Below the pieces are notes generated by a model that worked only from the letters and a program-made list of their open reading frames with translations, searched no databases and was not told where the DNA came from. 51,721 nt of DNA from an uncultured Eubacteriales bacterium (GTDB taxonomy: Bacteria > Bacillota > Clostridia > Christensenellales > Aristaeellaceae): NCBI GenBank assembly GCA_902765735.1, contig CACXBB010000036.1, positions 1 to 51,721 of the forward strand, in the 5' to 3' direction. Made by a program: the position numbers and the translations under genes. Below, one piece after another: positions 1 to 8,125 of the stretch. How positions within the stretch are numbered: the first letter of the stretch is position 1; each line of letters opens with the position of its first letter.

Positions 1-163
1 AGAGATGAAGATGGCCGCCGCCAAGGCGCTGGCCGATTTGATCTCCCCCGAGGAGCTCACCGCGGATTACATCATCCCCTACGCCTTCGACCCGCGGGTG
101 GGACCGGCGGTCGCCAAGGCCGTGGCCCAGGCCGCCCGGGATTCCGGCGTGGCGCGCATCTGA
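1..163 (+). CDS. Malic enzyme, C-terminal end (partial)
   Basis: The open frame runs in from the left edge and stops at TGA 161-163, giving the last 53 residues of a protein. The tail contains 'EELTADYIIPYAFDPRVGP' followed by an Ala-rich helix ending in GVARI. This matches the C-terminus of NAD(P)-dependent malic enzymes (oxaloacetate-decarboxylating malate dehydrogenase), which convert malate to pyruvate and CO2. The next gene, 42 bp downstream on the same strand, is a 2-hydroxycarboxylate transporter, so the pair probably imports and decarboxylates malate or a related acid. The catalytic and nucleotide-binding regions lie outside the window, so cofactor preference cannot be judged. Confidence 0.82.
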   Translation, partial: EMKMAAAKALADLISPEELTADYIIPYAFDPRVGPAVAKAVAQAARDSGVARI

Positions 164-205
164 CGCCCGACAGTCCATCAAAAGCGTTCAAGGAGGCTGG
201 AAATC

Positions 206-1669
206 GTGTCAAAGGATAAGGAATTCAAGCTGTTTAACCTGCCTCTGAAGTTCTTCCTGATCATCACCGTGGTGGTGCTGCTGGCCACCTACCTGGGCGT
301 GCTGCCCGCGGGCATGGCGGGGTGCTTCGCGTTCATGATCGTCATCGGCACCATATTCGCCTGGATCGGCGACCACACCCCGATCATAAAGGACTACCTG
401 GGCGGCGGGGCTATCGTGTGCATCTTCGGCTCCGCGCTATTGGTGTTCTTCAACCTGCTGCCCAAGAAGATCGGCGTCGACGAGGCCACCGGCACCGCCA
501 TCTACAACATGGCGATGCCCTTTGCCAGCGCCAAGGGCGCCTCGGACCTGGTGGGCAACATTGGCACCTTCTTCAAGACCGAGGGCGGCTTCCTCGACTG
601 GTACATCGCCGCCCTGATCACCGGCTCCATCCTCGGCATGAACCGCAAGCTGCTGGTGAAGGCCGCGGCCCGCTACTTCCCGGCCATCTTCGGCGGCCTG
701 ATACTGGCCTTCGCGCTGTGCTGTGGCATGGCGGCCATCATGGGCTACCCGGTGATGAACGCGCTTTTGCTGATCGCGCTGCCCATCATGGGCGGCGGCA
801 TGGGTGCCGGCGCGACCCCGCTATCCAAGATCTTTGAGAGCTCCGGTTCCATGTCCGCGGCGGAGGCGCTGTCCGTCATGACGCCCGCCGTGGCCATCGG
901 CAACGCGGTGTCCATCGTGCTGGCGGGCGTGCTGGTGAAGGTCATCAGCGGCAAGCTCAACGGCAATGGCCAGCTCATGCAGGCCGGCAGCATCGACCCC
1001 AAGGAGCTGGAGATCAGCCCCGAGATGCAGAAAAAGCGCGAGTCCCTCTCGCTGACCAACATGGGCATCGGCCTGTTGGTCTCCGGCGGCTTCTTCGCCT
1101 GGGGCTTCATCTGCGCGGGCGTCTGGAAGGCGCTGGTGCCCGGCATCACCATCCACGCCTACGCCTGGATGATCATCACCGTGGCCATCTGCAAGATCGC
1201 CGACATCATCCCCGAGAACATCGAGATCGCCTGCTTCCAGTGGTTCCAATTCATCATGAAGAACCTGACGAACATGCTGCTGGTGGGCATCGGCATCTGC
1301 TATCTGGACATCAACACCGTGATCTCCTCCTTCAGCATCACCTATCTGCTGCTGTGCGCGGCCACCTGCATCGGCGCGTTCGCCGGCGCGGCCATCGTGG
1401 GCAAGCTGGTGGGCTTCTATCCCTTCGAGGCGGGCGTCACCGCGGGCCTGTGCATGTCCAACATGGGCGGCACCGGCGACGTGGCCGTGCTCTCCGCCGC
1501 GGACCGCATGGAGCTGATGCCCTTCGCGCAGATCTCCTCCCGACTGGGCGGCGCGATCATACTGCTCATCGCCAGTCTGATGCTGTCCATGCTCGCCAGG
1601 TTCCTGGTGACCTCCAACCCCGAGGCCGTGCAGACCGCGCTGAACTTTGCGCGCGCGGCGATGGGGTGA
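206..1669 (+). CDS. 2-hydroxycarboxylate transporter (2HCT family, CitS/MaeN/MleP type)
   Basis: This 487-residue integral membrane protein belongs to the 2HCT family of sodium- or proton-coupled malate, citrate and lactate carriers. Two Gly-rich re-entrant loop motifs typical of the family are visible. One is 'GGGMGAGATPLS' near residue 200. The other is 'NMGGTGDVAVLSAADRM' near residue 420, followed by the conserved arginine segment 'ISSRLGG'. About eleven hydrophobic segments are present. The start is GTG at 206, 9 bp after AGGAGG at 191-196. The neighbouring malic enzyme argues for malate as substrate, but citrate exchange cannot be excluded from sequence. A hairpin-plus-T-tract terminator follows directly. 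Confidence 0.9.
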   Translation: MSKDKEFKLFNLPLKFFLIITVVVLLATYLGVLPAGMAGCFAFMIVIGTIFAWIGDHTPIIKDYLGGGAIVCIFGSALLVFFNLLPKKIGVDEATGTAIYNMAMPFASAKGASDLVGNIGTFFKTEGGFLDWYIAALITGSILGMNRKLLVKAAARYFPAIFGGLILAFALCCGMAAIMGYPVMNALLLIALPIMGGGMGAGATPLSKIFESSGSMSAAEALSVMTPAVAIGNAVSIVLAGVLVKVISGKLNGNGQLMQAGSIDPKELEISPEMQKKRESLSLTNMGIGLLVSGGFFAWGFICAGVWKALVPGITIHAYAWMIITVAICKIADIIPENIEIACFQWFQFIMKNLTNMLLVGIGICYLDINTVISSFSITYLLLCAATCIGAFAGAAIVGKLVGFYPFEAGVTAGLCMSNMGGTGDVAVLSAADRMELMPFAQISSRLGGAIILLIASLMLSMLARFLVTSNPEAVQTALNFARAAMG

Positions 1670-1687
1670 TCCGCATTCACCGTCATG

Positions 1688-1719
1688 ACCACCGGCCCGG
1701 CCGGTGGTTGTGTTTTTTT
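1688..1719 (+). terminator. Rho-independent terminator after the malate operon
   Basis: The stem ACCACCGG (1688-1695) pairs with CCGGTGGT (1701-1708), followed by the T-rich run TGTGTTTTTTT. It lies 19 bp after the transporter stop codon. A very similar GACCACCGG/CCGGTGGTC stem is reused in the terminator at 44731-44762. Confidence 0.85.
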
Positions 1720-1747
1720 GTTCATCACGGAAACTTGTGGGATGCGA

Positions 1748-1869
1748 CTCCCTCCGTCTCGGCATCGCCGAGCCACCTCCCTCGGGGAGGGAGGCTTCCA
1801 TGCCGGTTTTACCGCCAAAAGGCCCCCGTCATGGCCCCCTCTCCGAGGGGGCTGTCAGCGAAGTCCGTG
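1748..1869 (-). repeat. Two-hairpin interspersed repeat, family A, copy 1
   Basis: This intergenic repeat of about 120 bp is the reverse complement of sequence near 22680-22800. One half has the head CTCCCTCCGTC, a variable hairpin TCGGC-ATC-GCCGA (1759-1771), then GCCACCTCCCTC and a GAGGGAGGC arm. The other half carries GGCCCCCTCTCC and GAGGGGGCTGTCAGC. It fills most of the gap between the transporter terminator and the next promoter. No coding potential is apparent. Confidence 0.8.
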
Positions 1870-1886
1870 AAGAGCCTGTTTTTCGC

Positions 1887-1916
1887 TTGACCCCGCGGCG
1901 ACTGTCGTGCTATACT
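1887..1916 (+). promoter_or_regulatory. Sigma-A type promoter for the acidic protein gene
   Basis: A -35 box TTGACC (1887-1892) and a -10 box TATACT (1911-1916) are separated by 18 bp. They sit 30 bp upstream of the start codon at 1946, which is preceded by AAGGAGG. Confidence 0.6.
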
Positions 1917-1945
1917 GAGTTGACTTGATCAAGGAGGACAAAACC

Positions 1946-2476
1946 ATGAGCAAAACCGCATTTTACTATCTGACCGGCCAGATCGAGGGCATAGAAAAGG
2001 CGAAGGACTACCTGACCGAGTACTTCACGAAAAACGGCGTGCCGGATAAGCTGGCAAACGACCTCAGCGGCCTTCTGGACTCCCTGAGGCGGCGGCTGCG
2101 CGAGGAGCGGGAGGATATGATGGAGGACGAGTATTACGATGACGATGACGACGACGATGACGACGATGATGACGAGGATTCCACCCCGCTCACCCCGGAC
2201 CAGGCGCTGAAGTTCTACGACCTCTACAAGCAGATGGGGGAACTGCAGGCGAAGCTGGAGGCGCTCTCCGAGGAGATCGAGGACGAGGATGTGTCCGAGA
2301 CGGTCTCCGACGCCGCCTCCGGGGTCGAGGACGCGAAATTCTGCCTCGAGGACGTGATCGAGGACGGCATGAAGATCAACGTCGAGGTGGACGGGAAGAT
2401 GAGCGACGAGGCCATCACGAAGATGTCCGCGCTGCTCAAGCAGATGGTCGATGACGACGAAGAAGAAGAGGAATAA
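1946..2476 (+). CDS. Highly acidic protein with a poly-aspartate tract
   Basis: This encodes 176 residues with no family I recognise. An N-terminal helical region (about residues 1-60) is followed by an uninterrupted run of twelve Asp residues (near residues 65-76), helical acidic segments, and a C-terminus of DDDEEEEE. The Asp run is encoded by mixed GAT/GAC codons, so it is not a simple slipped trinucleotide. There is no signal peptide or membrane segment, so a cytoplasmic location is likely. The ATG at 1946 is preferred over a TTG 21 bp upstream because AAGGAGG (1931-1937) lies 8 bp before it. Charge buffering, metal binding or nucleic-acid mimicry are all conceivable; none is demonstrated. 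Confidence 0.8.
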   Translation: MSKTAFYYLTGQIEGIEKAKDYLTEYFTKNGVPDKLANDLSGLLDSLRRRLREEREDMMEDEYYDDDDDDDDDDDDEDSTPLTPDQALKFYDLYKQMGELQAKLEALSEEIEDEDVSETVSDAASGVEDAKFCLEDVIEDGMKINVEVDGKMSDEAITKMSALLKQMVDDDEEEEE

Positions 2477-2513
2477 GCCATAGCGCATCCTGTGTTGACG
2501 GAGGGACGCAGCC

Positions 2514-3371
2514 TTGATACTCTACTTCACCGCCACGGGCAACACCCGGTTTGTGGCCGAGACGCTCTCGGCGCAATTGGGGGATGAGGCGCTGAACCTG
2601 CTGGACAGGATCAAGCGCGGGGACCATTCGCCCATCCGTTCGGACCGGCCGTTCGTGATCTGCACGCCGGTCTACGTGTGCGAAATGCCCCGCTTTCTGG
2701 CCGAATACCTGCGCAACACCCCGCTGACAGGCAATCGGAACATCTATTTCGCGTTTACCAGCGGCGGCTATTCCGGCATCAGCGGCGTGCTGGCCCGGGG
2801 CATCGTGCAAAGAAAGGGTATGCGCTACATGGGGTGCGCGGACTTCACCATGCCCCGGAACTACATCGCCAGCAACGCCTATTCGGCGCTGGAGACGCCC
2901 GAGATCGAGCGCCGCATACGGGATTCCGCCGCAAAGATCGCGCCGGTGGTGGACGCCATACGCAGCGGCGGGCGGCTCAGATCCCGCCACGTGTGGCTGT
3001 TTGAGCTGCTGATCACGCTGCCCTTCAACCCGGTCTGGGTGCGCGTGAAGCAGGGCGTCGCGGACTTCCGTGTCACCGAAAAGTGCGTCGGCTGCGGCAA
3101 GTGCGCCCGGCTCTGCCCGCTGAATGTGATCCGCATGGAGGACGGCCGGCCCGTCTGGCAGGGCAGGACCTGCGCCCACTGCATGTCGTGCATCCAGAAC
3201 TGCCCCGCGGAAGCCATCGAGTACGGGCAGATCACGCCGGTGAAGGCGCGCTACCGCTTCGACAGGTACCGCTACGCGCTTAAGTCGCCTCAGCCGCAGG
3301 CCGATACGAACGCCCGAAAGACGGCCCGGGCGGCGGGGTCGGACCGCCAGGAGAACTCCGGGTGCCACTGA
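2514..3371 (+). CDS. EFR1-type flavodoxin/ferredoxin fusion protein
   Basis: This 285-residue protein starts with a flavodoxin-fold FMN-binding loop ('YFTATGNTRF', residues 4-13) and carries a 'SGGYSG' loop near residue 84. It ends in a bacterial 2[4Fe-4S] ferredoxin domain with Cys191, 194, 197 and 201 and Cys220, 223, 226 and 230. This matches the EFR1 family of clostridial electron-transfer proteins. It probably shuttles electrons in the cytoplasm; partner enzymes are unknown. The start is TTG at 2514, after GGAGGG at 2500-2505. The last 27 codons lie antisense to the end of the downstream hydrolase gene, and this polar tail (after about residue 258) lies beyond the ferredoxin domain. Confidence 0.85.
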   Translation: MILYFTATGNTRFVAETLSAQLGDEALNLLDRIKRGDHSPIRSDRPFVICTPVYVCEMPRFLAEYLRNTPLTGNRNIYFAFTSGGYSGISGVLARGIVQRKGMRYMGCADFTMPRNYIASNAYSALETPEIERRIRDSAAKIAPVVDAIRSGGRLRSRHVWLFELLITLPFNPVWVRVKQGVADFRVTEKCVGCGKCARLCPLNVIRMEDGRPVWQGRTCAHCMSCIQNCPAEAIEYGQITPVKARYRFDRYRYALKSPQPQADTNARKTARAAGSDRQENSGCH

Positions 3372-3991
3372 ACCGCCCATAAAAAGCGCTGCCCCGGGTG
3401 CCATACGGCCTCGATGAGCCCGTCCGGGGCCAGGGCCATGGGCTCAAGGGGCGCGGCCAGGTCCCGGATCGCCTGGTGGTGGTAGCTGTTGACCGGCAGC
3501 GTGTCCCGCGCAAGCAGTGCTTGAAGCGGCGTGCCGGGCACGAGCGCGACCTCATGGGCCGGAGCGTCGTAGGGCGGCCGCTGCCGGTGGCACACCGCCG
3601 AGGGGTGCTGGCTCGGCAGATCCTGCCACAGCGTGCCCCCGAGGGCGGCGTTGACGAACTGTATCCCCCGGCAGATGCCCAGCACGGGCTTGTCAAGCGC
3701 CATCGCCCGGCGCAGCACGCCCAGCTCCATGGCGTCCCTCCGGGGGGAGGTGTCGCCGCACGCAGGCAGGGCCTGTTCCCCGTAGAGCGCCGGCGACACG
3801 TCGTGGCCGCCGGTCAGCAGAAAAGCGTCGCACAGGCCGCAGAGCTGGTCCAGGGCGGCGTCCTCCGCCGTCAGCGGCAGCATCAGCGGCAGGCCGCCCG
3901 CCTCGGCGACGCCTTCCATGTAGCCGGGCAGCATCCACAGGCTGTCCCGCTCGTCGTCCACCAGGGGTATCAGTCCGATCACGCGCTTCAT
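3290..3991 (-). CDS. Gamma-glutamyl-GABA hydrolase-like class I glutamine amidotransferase
   Basis: The protein has 233 residues, close to the PuuD-like peptidase C26 family. The nucleophile elbow 'GICRG' carries the catalytic Cys. Also visible are 'LLTGGHDVSPALYGE', 'NSYHHQ' and the His/Glu pair in 'AVQWHPEF'. The family hydrolyses gamma-glutamyl amide bonds, for example gamma-glutamyl-GABA in putrescine breakdown. No polyamine genes lie nearby, so the substrate is open. ATG at 3991 is chosen because GGGAGG is 8 bp upstream; ATG 3997 would leave only 2 bp. The gene is convergent with the EFR1 gene and overlaps it by 82 bp. Confidence 0.85.
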   Translation of the reverse strand: MKRVIGLIPLVDDERDSLWMLPGYMEGVAEAGGLPLMLPLTAEDAALDQLCGLCDAFLLTGGHDVSPALYGEQALPACGDTSPRRDAMELGVLRRAMALDKPVLGICRGIQFVNAALGGTLWQDLPSQHPSAVCHRQRPPYDAPAHEVALVPGTPLQALLARDTLPVNSYHHQAIRDLAAPLEPMALAPDGLIEAVWHPGQRFLWAVQWHPEFSWRSDPAARAVFRAFVSACG

Positions 3992-4149
3992 GTCCATCGC
4001 CTCCCGATGCCTGACAGTATACCATCCCCGTCGCCGGCGTGTCAATCCCTTCATGAATGAATGTTCCCTGGATAATTGCAAAATCAAACCAATCAGAGAA
4101 AAACAGATGTAAAATTGCAGGATATTTTGCGCCTTAATGCAAAATTTCC

Positions 4150-4178
4150 TTGACAGTGTTCTGCTTCTTTACTATAAT
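4150..4178 (+). promoter_or_regulatory. Consensus sigma-A promoter of the amino acid ABC operon
   Basis: TTGACA (4150-4155) and TATAAT (4173-4178) are separated by exactly 17 bp, 52 bp upstream of the start codon at 4231. The surrounding 3992-4230 spacer is AT-rich compared with its neighbours and otherwise shows nothing I can name. Confidence 0.9.
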
Positions 4179-4230
4179 AAATTGGAAATCACCCGTTGGT
4201 TTCTAATTTACAGCCAAGGAGGCAAACCCC

Positions 4231-4971
4231 ATGAAAAAGCTGATTGCAGTTGTGCTGACAGCCGTTATGCTGCTGTGCGCCGGCGCCGCGCTGGCCGAGG
4301 ACTACGCCATCGCCACCGATACCGCCTTCCGTCCCTTTGAGTACACCGACGAGACCGGCACGCTCGTGGGCATCGACGTGGAGATCCTGGCGGCGGTCGC
4401 CGAGGATCAGGGCTTTACCTACACCATCGAGCCGCTGGGCTGGGACGCCTCCATCGCGGCCTGCCAGGCCGGCCAGAAGGACGGCATGATCGCCGGCGCG
4501 TCCATCACCGACGCCCGCAAGGAGTCCGGCTGGATCTTCTCCGACGGCTACTACAATGCCACCCAGTCCATGGCCGTGGCGCAGGGCAGCAGCATCGCGG
4601 GCTTTGAGGACCTCAAGGACCTGTCCGTGGCCGTGAAGATCGGCACCATGAGCAAGGACTACGCCGACAGCCTCGCCGAGGAGTACGGCTTCACCGTGAC
4701 CACCTTCGAGAGCTCCCCCGACGTGTACCAGGCGGTCATCGGCGGCCAGTGCGCGGCCTGCTTCGACGACACCCCGATCATGGCCGACTACATCAAGTCC
4801 AACGGCGTGCCGCTGCAGCTGGTGGATGGCACCGCCAACGAGGGCGCGGACTACGGCTTCGCGGTGTTCTCCCCGGACAAGCAGGAGCTGGTGGACAAGT
4901 TCAACGCCGGCCTTGCCAACATCAAGGCCAGCGGCAAGTACGACGAGATCCTGGCCAAGTATCTGGGATAA
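4231..4971 (+). CDS. Polar amino acid ABC transporter, substrate-binding protein
   Basis: This encodes 246 residues beginning with a Sec signal peptide (MKK, hydrophobic core, cleavage after 'GAALA'). I see no convincing lipobox, so it may be released or held by charge. The rest matches solute-binding family 3: 'TDTAFRPFEY' near the mature N-terminus, 'GIDVEI', 'IAGASITDARK' and 'FDDTPIMADY'. Members bind polar amino acids such as Gln, Arg, His or cystine; the exact ligand cannot be read here. The start is ATG 4231 with AAGGAGG (4216-4222). It is the first gene of the operon; a MITE-like repeat separates it from the permease. Confidence 0.9.
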   Translation: MKKLIAVVLTAVMLLCAGAALAEDYAIATDTAFRPFEYTDETGTLVGIDVEILAAVAEDQGFTYTIEPLGWDASIAACQAGQKDGMIAGASITDARKESGWIFSDGYYNATQSMAVAQGSSIAGFEDLKDLSVAVKIGTMSKDYADSLAEEYGFTVTTFESSPDVYQAVIGGQCAACFDDTPIMADYIKSNGVPLQLVDGTANEGADYGFAVFSPDKQELVDKFNAGLANIKASGKYDEILAKYLG

Positions 4972-4993
4972 TCGCTCGGCCCAGGCCGCGAAT

Positions 4994-5123
4994 GGGGCTG
5001 TCTCAAAACGATCCAACGCCGTGCAATTCGCCGTAGGGGCGGCATTCATGCCGCCCGCGGACGCCATGAATGGCGTCCCTACGGATCAATTGTATCGCAT
5101 CATCGTCGTTTTGAGACGGCCCC
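4994..5123 (+). mobile_element. MITE-like element, copy 1 (130 bp, 18-bp terminal inverted repeats)
   Basis: The left end is GGGGCTGTCTCAAAACGA (4994-5011) and the right end (5106-5123) is its reverse complement with one mismatch. The interior contains two short palindromic hairpins, GGGCGGCAT/ATGCCGCCC and GGACGCCAT/ATGGCGTCC. A second copy lies at 45145-45273 with about the same length and interior. No open frame is present. I could not identify a target-site duplication. It occupies the space between the binding-protein and permease genes. Confidence 0.8.
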
Positions 5124-5154
5124 GTTTTGAAGAATCGAAAGGGAGCGCTGTGCC

Positions 5155-5815
5155 TTGACGAGAATCATTTCCACCTACGGCCAATTGCTGGCGGCGGCCA
5201 TGGGGCAGACGCTGCTGCTGGCGCTGTACGGCCTGTTCTTCGCCTGCATCATCGGCATGATCGTGGGCATCATGAGCGTGCTGCACAGCCGGGTCTGCCG
5301 GGCCATCGCCGCGATATTTGTCAACCTCATCCGCGGCGTCCCGATGATCGTGCTGGCGTATTTCATATTCTTCGGCGTGCCCTACCTCTGGAACACCATA
5401 CTGGGCTTCGGCGGGCTGACGCTGACGGCGCTGCAGGCCGGCTCCATCTGCCTGGCGCTCAACTGCGGCGCTTACATGGCGGAGATCATCCGCGCCGGCA
5501 TCGAATCGGTGGATGTGGGCCAGATGGAGGCCGCCCGCTCCCTGGGCCTGCCCTATTGGCGCGCCATGCACCGGGTGGTGCTGCCCCAGGCCATCCGCAC
5601 GATGATCCCCAGCATTATCAACCAGTTCATCATTACGTTGAAGGACACCTCGATCCTGTCGGTCATCGGCTTTCCGGAGCTGGTCAACACCGCCAAGAAC
5701 GTAGTCGCGGCCACGTTCATGTCCTTCCAGACCTGGGCCATCGTGGGCGCGATGTACCTGATCGTCATACTGCTGTTGCAGCGCGCCGCCAAGGTGCTCG
5801 AGAGGAGGCTCAAGT

Positions 5816-5826
<11 letters not shown>
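5155..5826 (+). CDS. Polar amino acid ABC transporter, permease
   Basis: This 223-residue membrane protein of the HisM/GlnP type carries the cytoplasmic EAA loop contacting the ATPase ('[20 protein letters not shown]', near residues 125-145). About five transmembrane segments are seen. It starts with TTG at 5155 after GGGAG at 5140-5144. It forms the membrane channel with the downstream ATPase gene, which begins 11 bp before this one ends. Translational coupling between the two is likely. Confidence 0.92.
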
Positions 5827-6559
<733 letters not shown>

Positions 6560-6674
6560 GATTATTCCGCGATACGGGCGGCGCCTTTACGGGACGGAAG
6601 GGGATCGCATTTGCCGATAACCGCGCCCGGCGCGTCGATGACCGCCCCCGCCTCCTCCGCGTAAAGGAGACATC

Positions 6675-8033
6675 ATGAACCAGAATTACTACCGGCAGAT
6701 CATGAAGCTGACGGTCCCCATCATACTGCAGAACGTGCTGAGCACCGCGGTGAACTCGGCGGACGTCGTGATGCTGAACTACGTGGGGCAGGCGCACATC
6801 GCGGCGGTATCGCTGGCGACGCACTATTCCAGCATACTGTTCATGATACTCTATGGCATCGGTACCGGGGTGATCATGCTCGGCGCCCAGTACTTCGGCA
6901 AGAAGGACATGCGGGCCATCCACCTGGTGGAGGGCATCGCGCTGCGCTTCTCGATGGGCTGCGCCGGGCTGTTCGCGCTGGGGGCGCTGCTGTTCCCGCA
7001 GGCCATGATGCGGGTGTTCACCCACGATCCGGAGCTCATCGGCATCGGTGCGCAGTACCTGAGCCGCATCAGCGCGGCGTACCTGTGCTGGGGCGTCATC
7101 GAGGTCTATCTGGCGACGCTGCGCAGCGTCGGGCGGGTGGGCGTCGCAACGGCGCTCAACACATTCGCCTTCTCCCTCAACATACTGCTCAACGCGGTGT
7201 TCATATTCGGGCTGTTCGGCGCGCCGAGGCTGGGGGCTATGGGCGTGGCGCTGGCCACCTCCGTCTCCCGCGCGCTGGAGCTTTTGCTGTGCCTGGTCGT
7301 CTCTGCCCGGAGCCGGGACGTGAAGCTAAAGCTCTCGGCGATGTTTGAATCCAACGCCCTGTTGTTGAAGGACTTCATCCGCATGGCGCTGCCCGCCGTG
7401 CTCAACGACGCCTCCTGGGGCCTGGCCTTCTCGATGTACTCCGTGGTGATCGGCCACTTCCTGGGCAGCGACATGGTGGCGGCCAACTCCTTCGCCCATC
7501 TGGCGCACAGCTTCGGCACGATACTGGCGTTCAGCGTGGCCAGCGGGGGCAGCATACTGCTGGGGCAGTTGATCGGCGAGAACCGGCTGGAGCACGCCGA
7601 CCGGGCCGCCGCGGACCTGATGCGCCTGACGGTGCTGTTCGGGGCCATAGGCGGCGTGATCATATTGGCGGTGCGGCCTGTCATGCTGAATTTCGCCGAT
7701 CTGAACGCCACCGGCAAGGGCTATCTGAGCGTCATGCTGCTCATCTGCTCCTACTACGTGATGGGCGCGGCGGTCAACACCTCGCTGATCGCAGGGGTGT
7801 TCCGCGCCGGCGGCGACAGCCGGTGGGGCTTCATCTGCGATACCATCGACATGTGGGGCTACGGCGTGCCGCTGGCGTTTTTGTCCGCCGCGGTGCTCAG
7901 GCTGCCGCCGCTGTGGGTGTATTTCCTGATGTGCACGGATGAATTCGTCAAGTGGCCGTGGGTGATCGGGCATTATCGGAGTAAGAAGTGGCTGAAGAAC
8001 ATCACGCGGGACGATCTGTACGCCGCGGAGTGA
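6675..8033 (+). CDS. MATE family multidrug/metabolite exporter
   Basis: This encodes 452 residues with about twelve transmembrane segments in two halves, the MATE (MatE/NorM/DinF) fold. The N-terminus 'YRQIMKLTVPIILQNVLSTAVNSADVV' matches the family's first helix, shown here only in part: 'LTVPIILQNVL' and 'NSADVVMLNYVG'. Exporters of this family use Na+ or H+ gradients to expel cationic compounds; the substrate is unknown. ATG 6675 follows AAAGGAG. The gene is 115 bp from the amino acid operon with no terminator seen between them, so readthrough is possible. Its 3' end faces the GGDEF-EAL gene across a family C repeat. Confidence 0.9.
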   Translation: MNQNYYRQIMKLTVPIILQNVLSTAVNSADVVMLNYVGQAHIAAVSLATHYSSILFMILYGIGTGVIMLGAQYFGKKDMRAIHLVEGIALRFSMGCAGLFALGALLFPQAMMRVFTHDPELIGIGAQYLSRISAAYLCWGVIEVYLATLRSVGRVGVATALNTFAFSLNILLNAVFIFGLFGAPRLGAMGVALATSVSRALELLLCLVVSARSRDVKLKLSAMFESNALLLKDFIRMALPAVLNDASWGLAFSMYSVVIGHFLGSDMVAANSFAHLAHSFGTILAFSVASGGSILLGQLIGENRLEHADRAAADLMRLTVLFGAIGGVIILAVRPVMLNFADLNATGKGYLSVMLLICSYYVMGAAVNTSLIAGVFRAGGDSRWGFICDTIDMWGYGVPLAFLSAAVLRLPPLWVYFLMCTDEFVKWPWVIGHYRSKKWLKNITRDDLYAAE

Positions 8034-8044
8034 CGGGGGTGGGG

Positions 8045-8098
8045 GACGACCTCTTTCGTCAGCCCTTCGGGCTGCCACCTTCCCCTAAAGGGGAAGGC
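8045..8098 (+). repeat. Two-hairpin repeat, family C, copy 1
   Basis: The head GACGACCTCTTTCGTC (8045-8060) is followed by the hairpin AGCCC-TTC-GGGCT (8061-8073). It ends with CCACCTTCCCCT and its pairing arm AGGGGAAGG. It lies between two convergent genes and could act as a bidirectional transcript end, although it has no T-tract. Related copies are at 41839-41892 and 50236-50369. Confidence 0.8.
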
Positions 8099-8125
8099 AT
8101 AGGATGATCTGTACGGTGGTTTTGC

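Noticed and set aside
4989-5128. Target-site duplication flanking MITE copy 1.
   Set aside because: The bases on the two sides do not match, and no duplication was found around copy 2 either.
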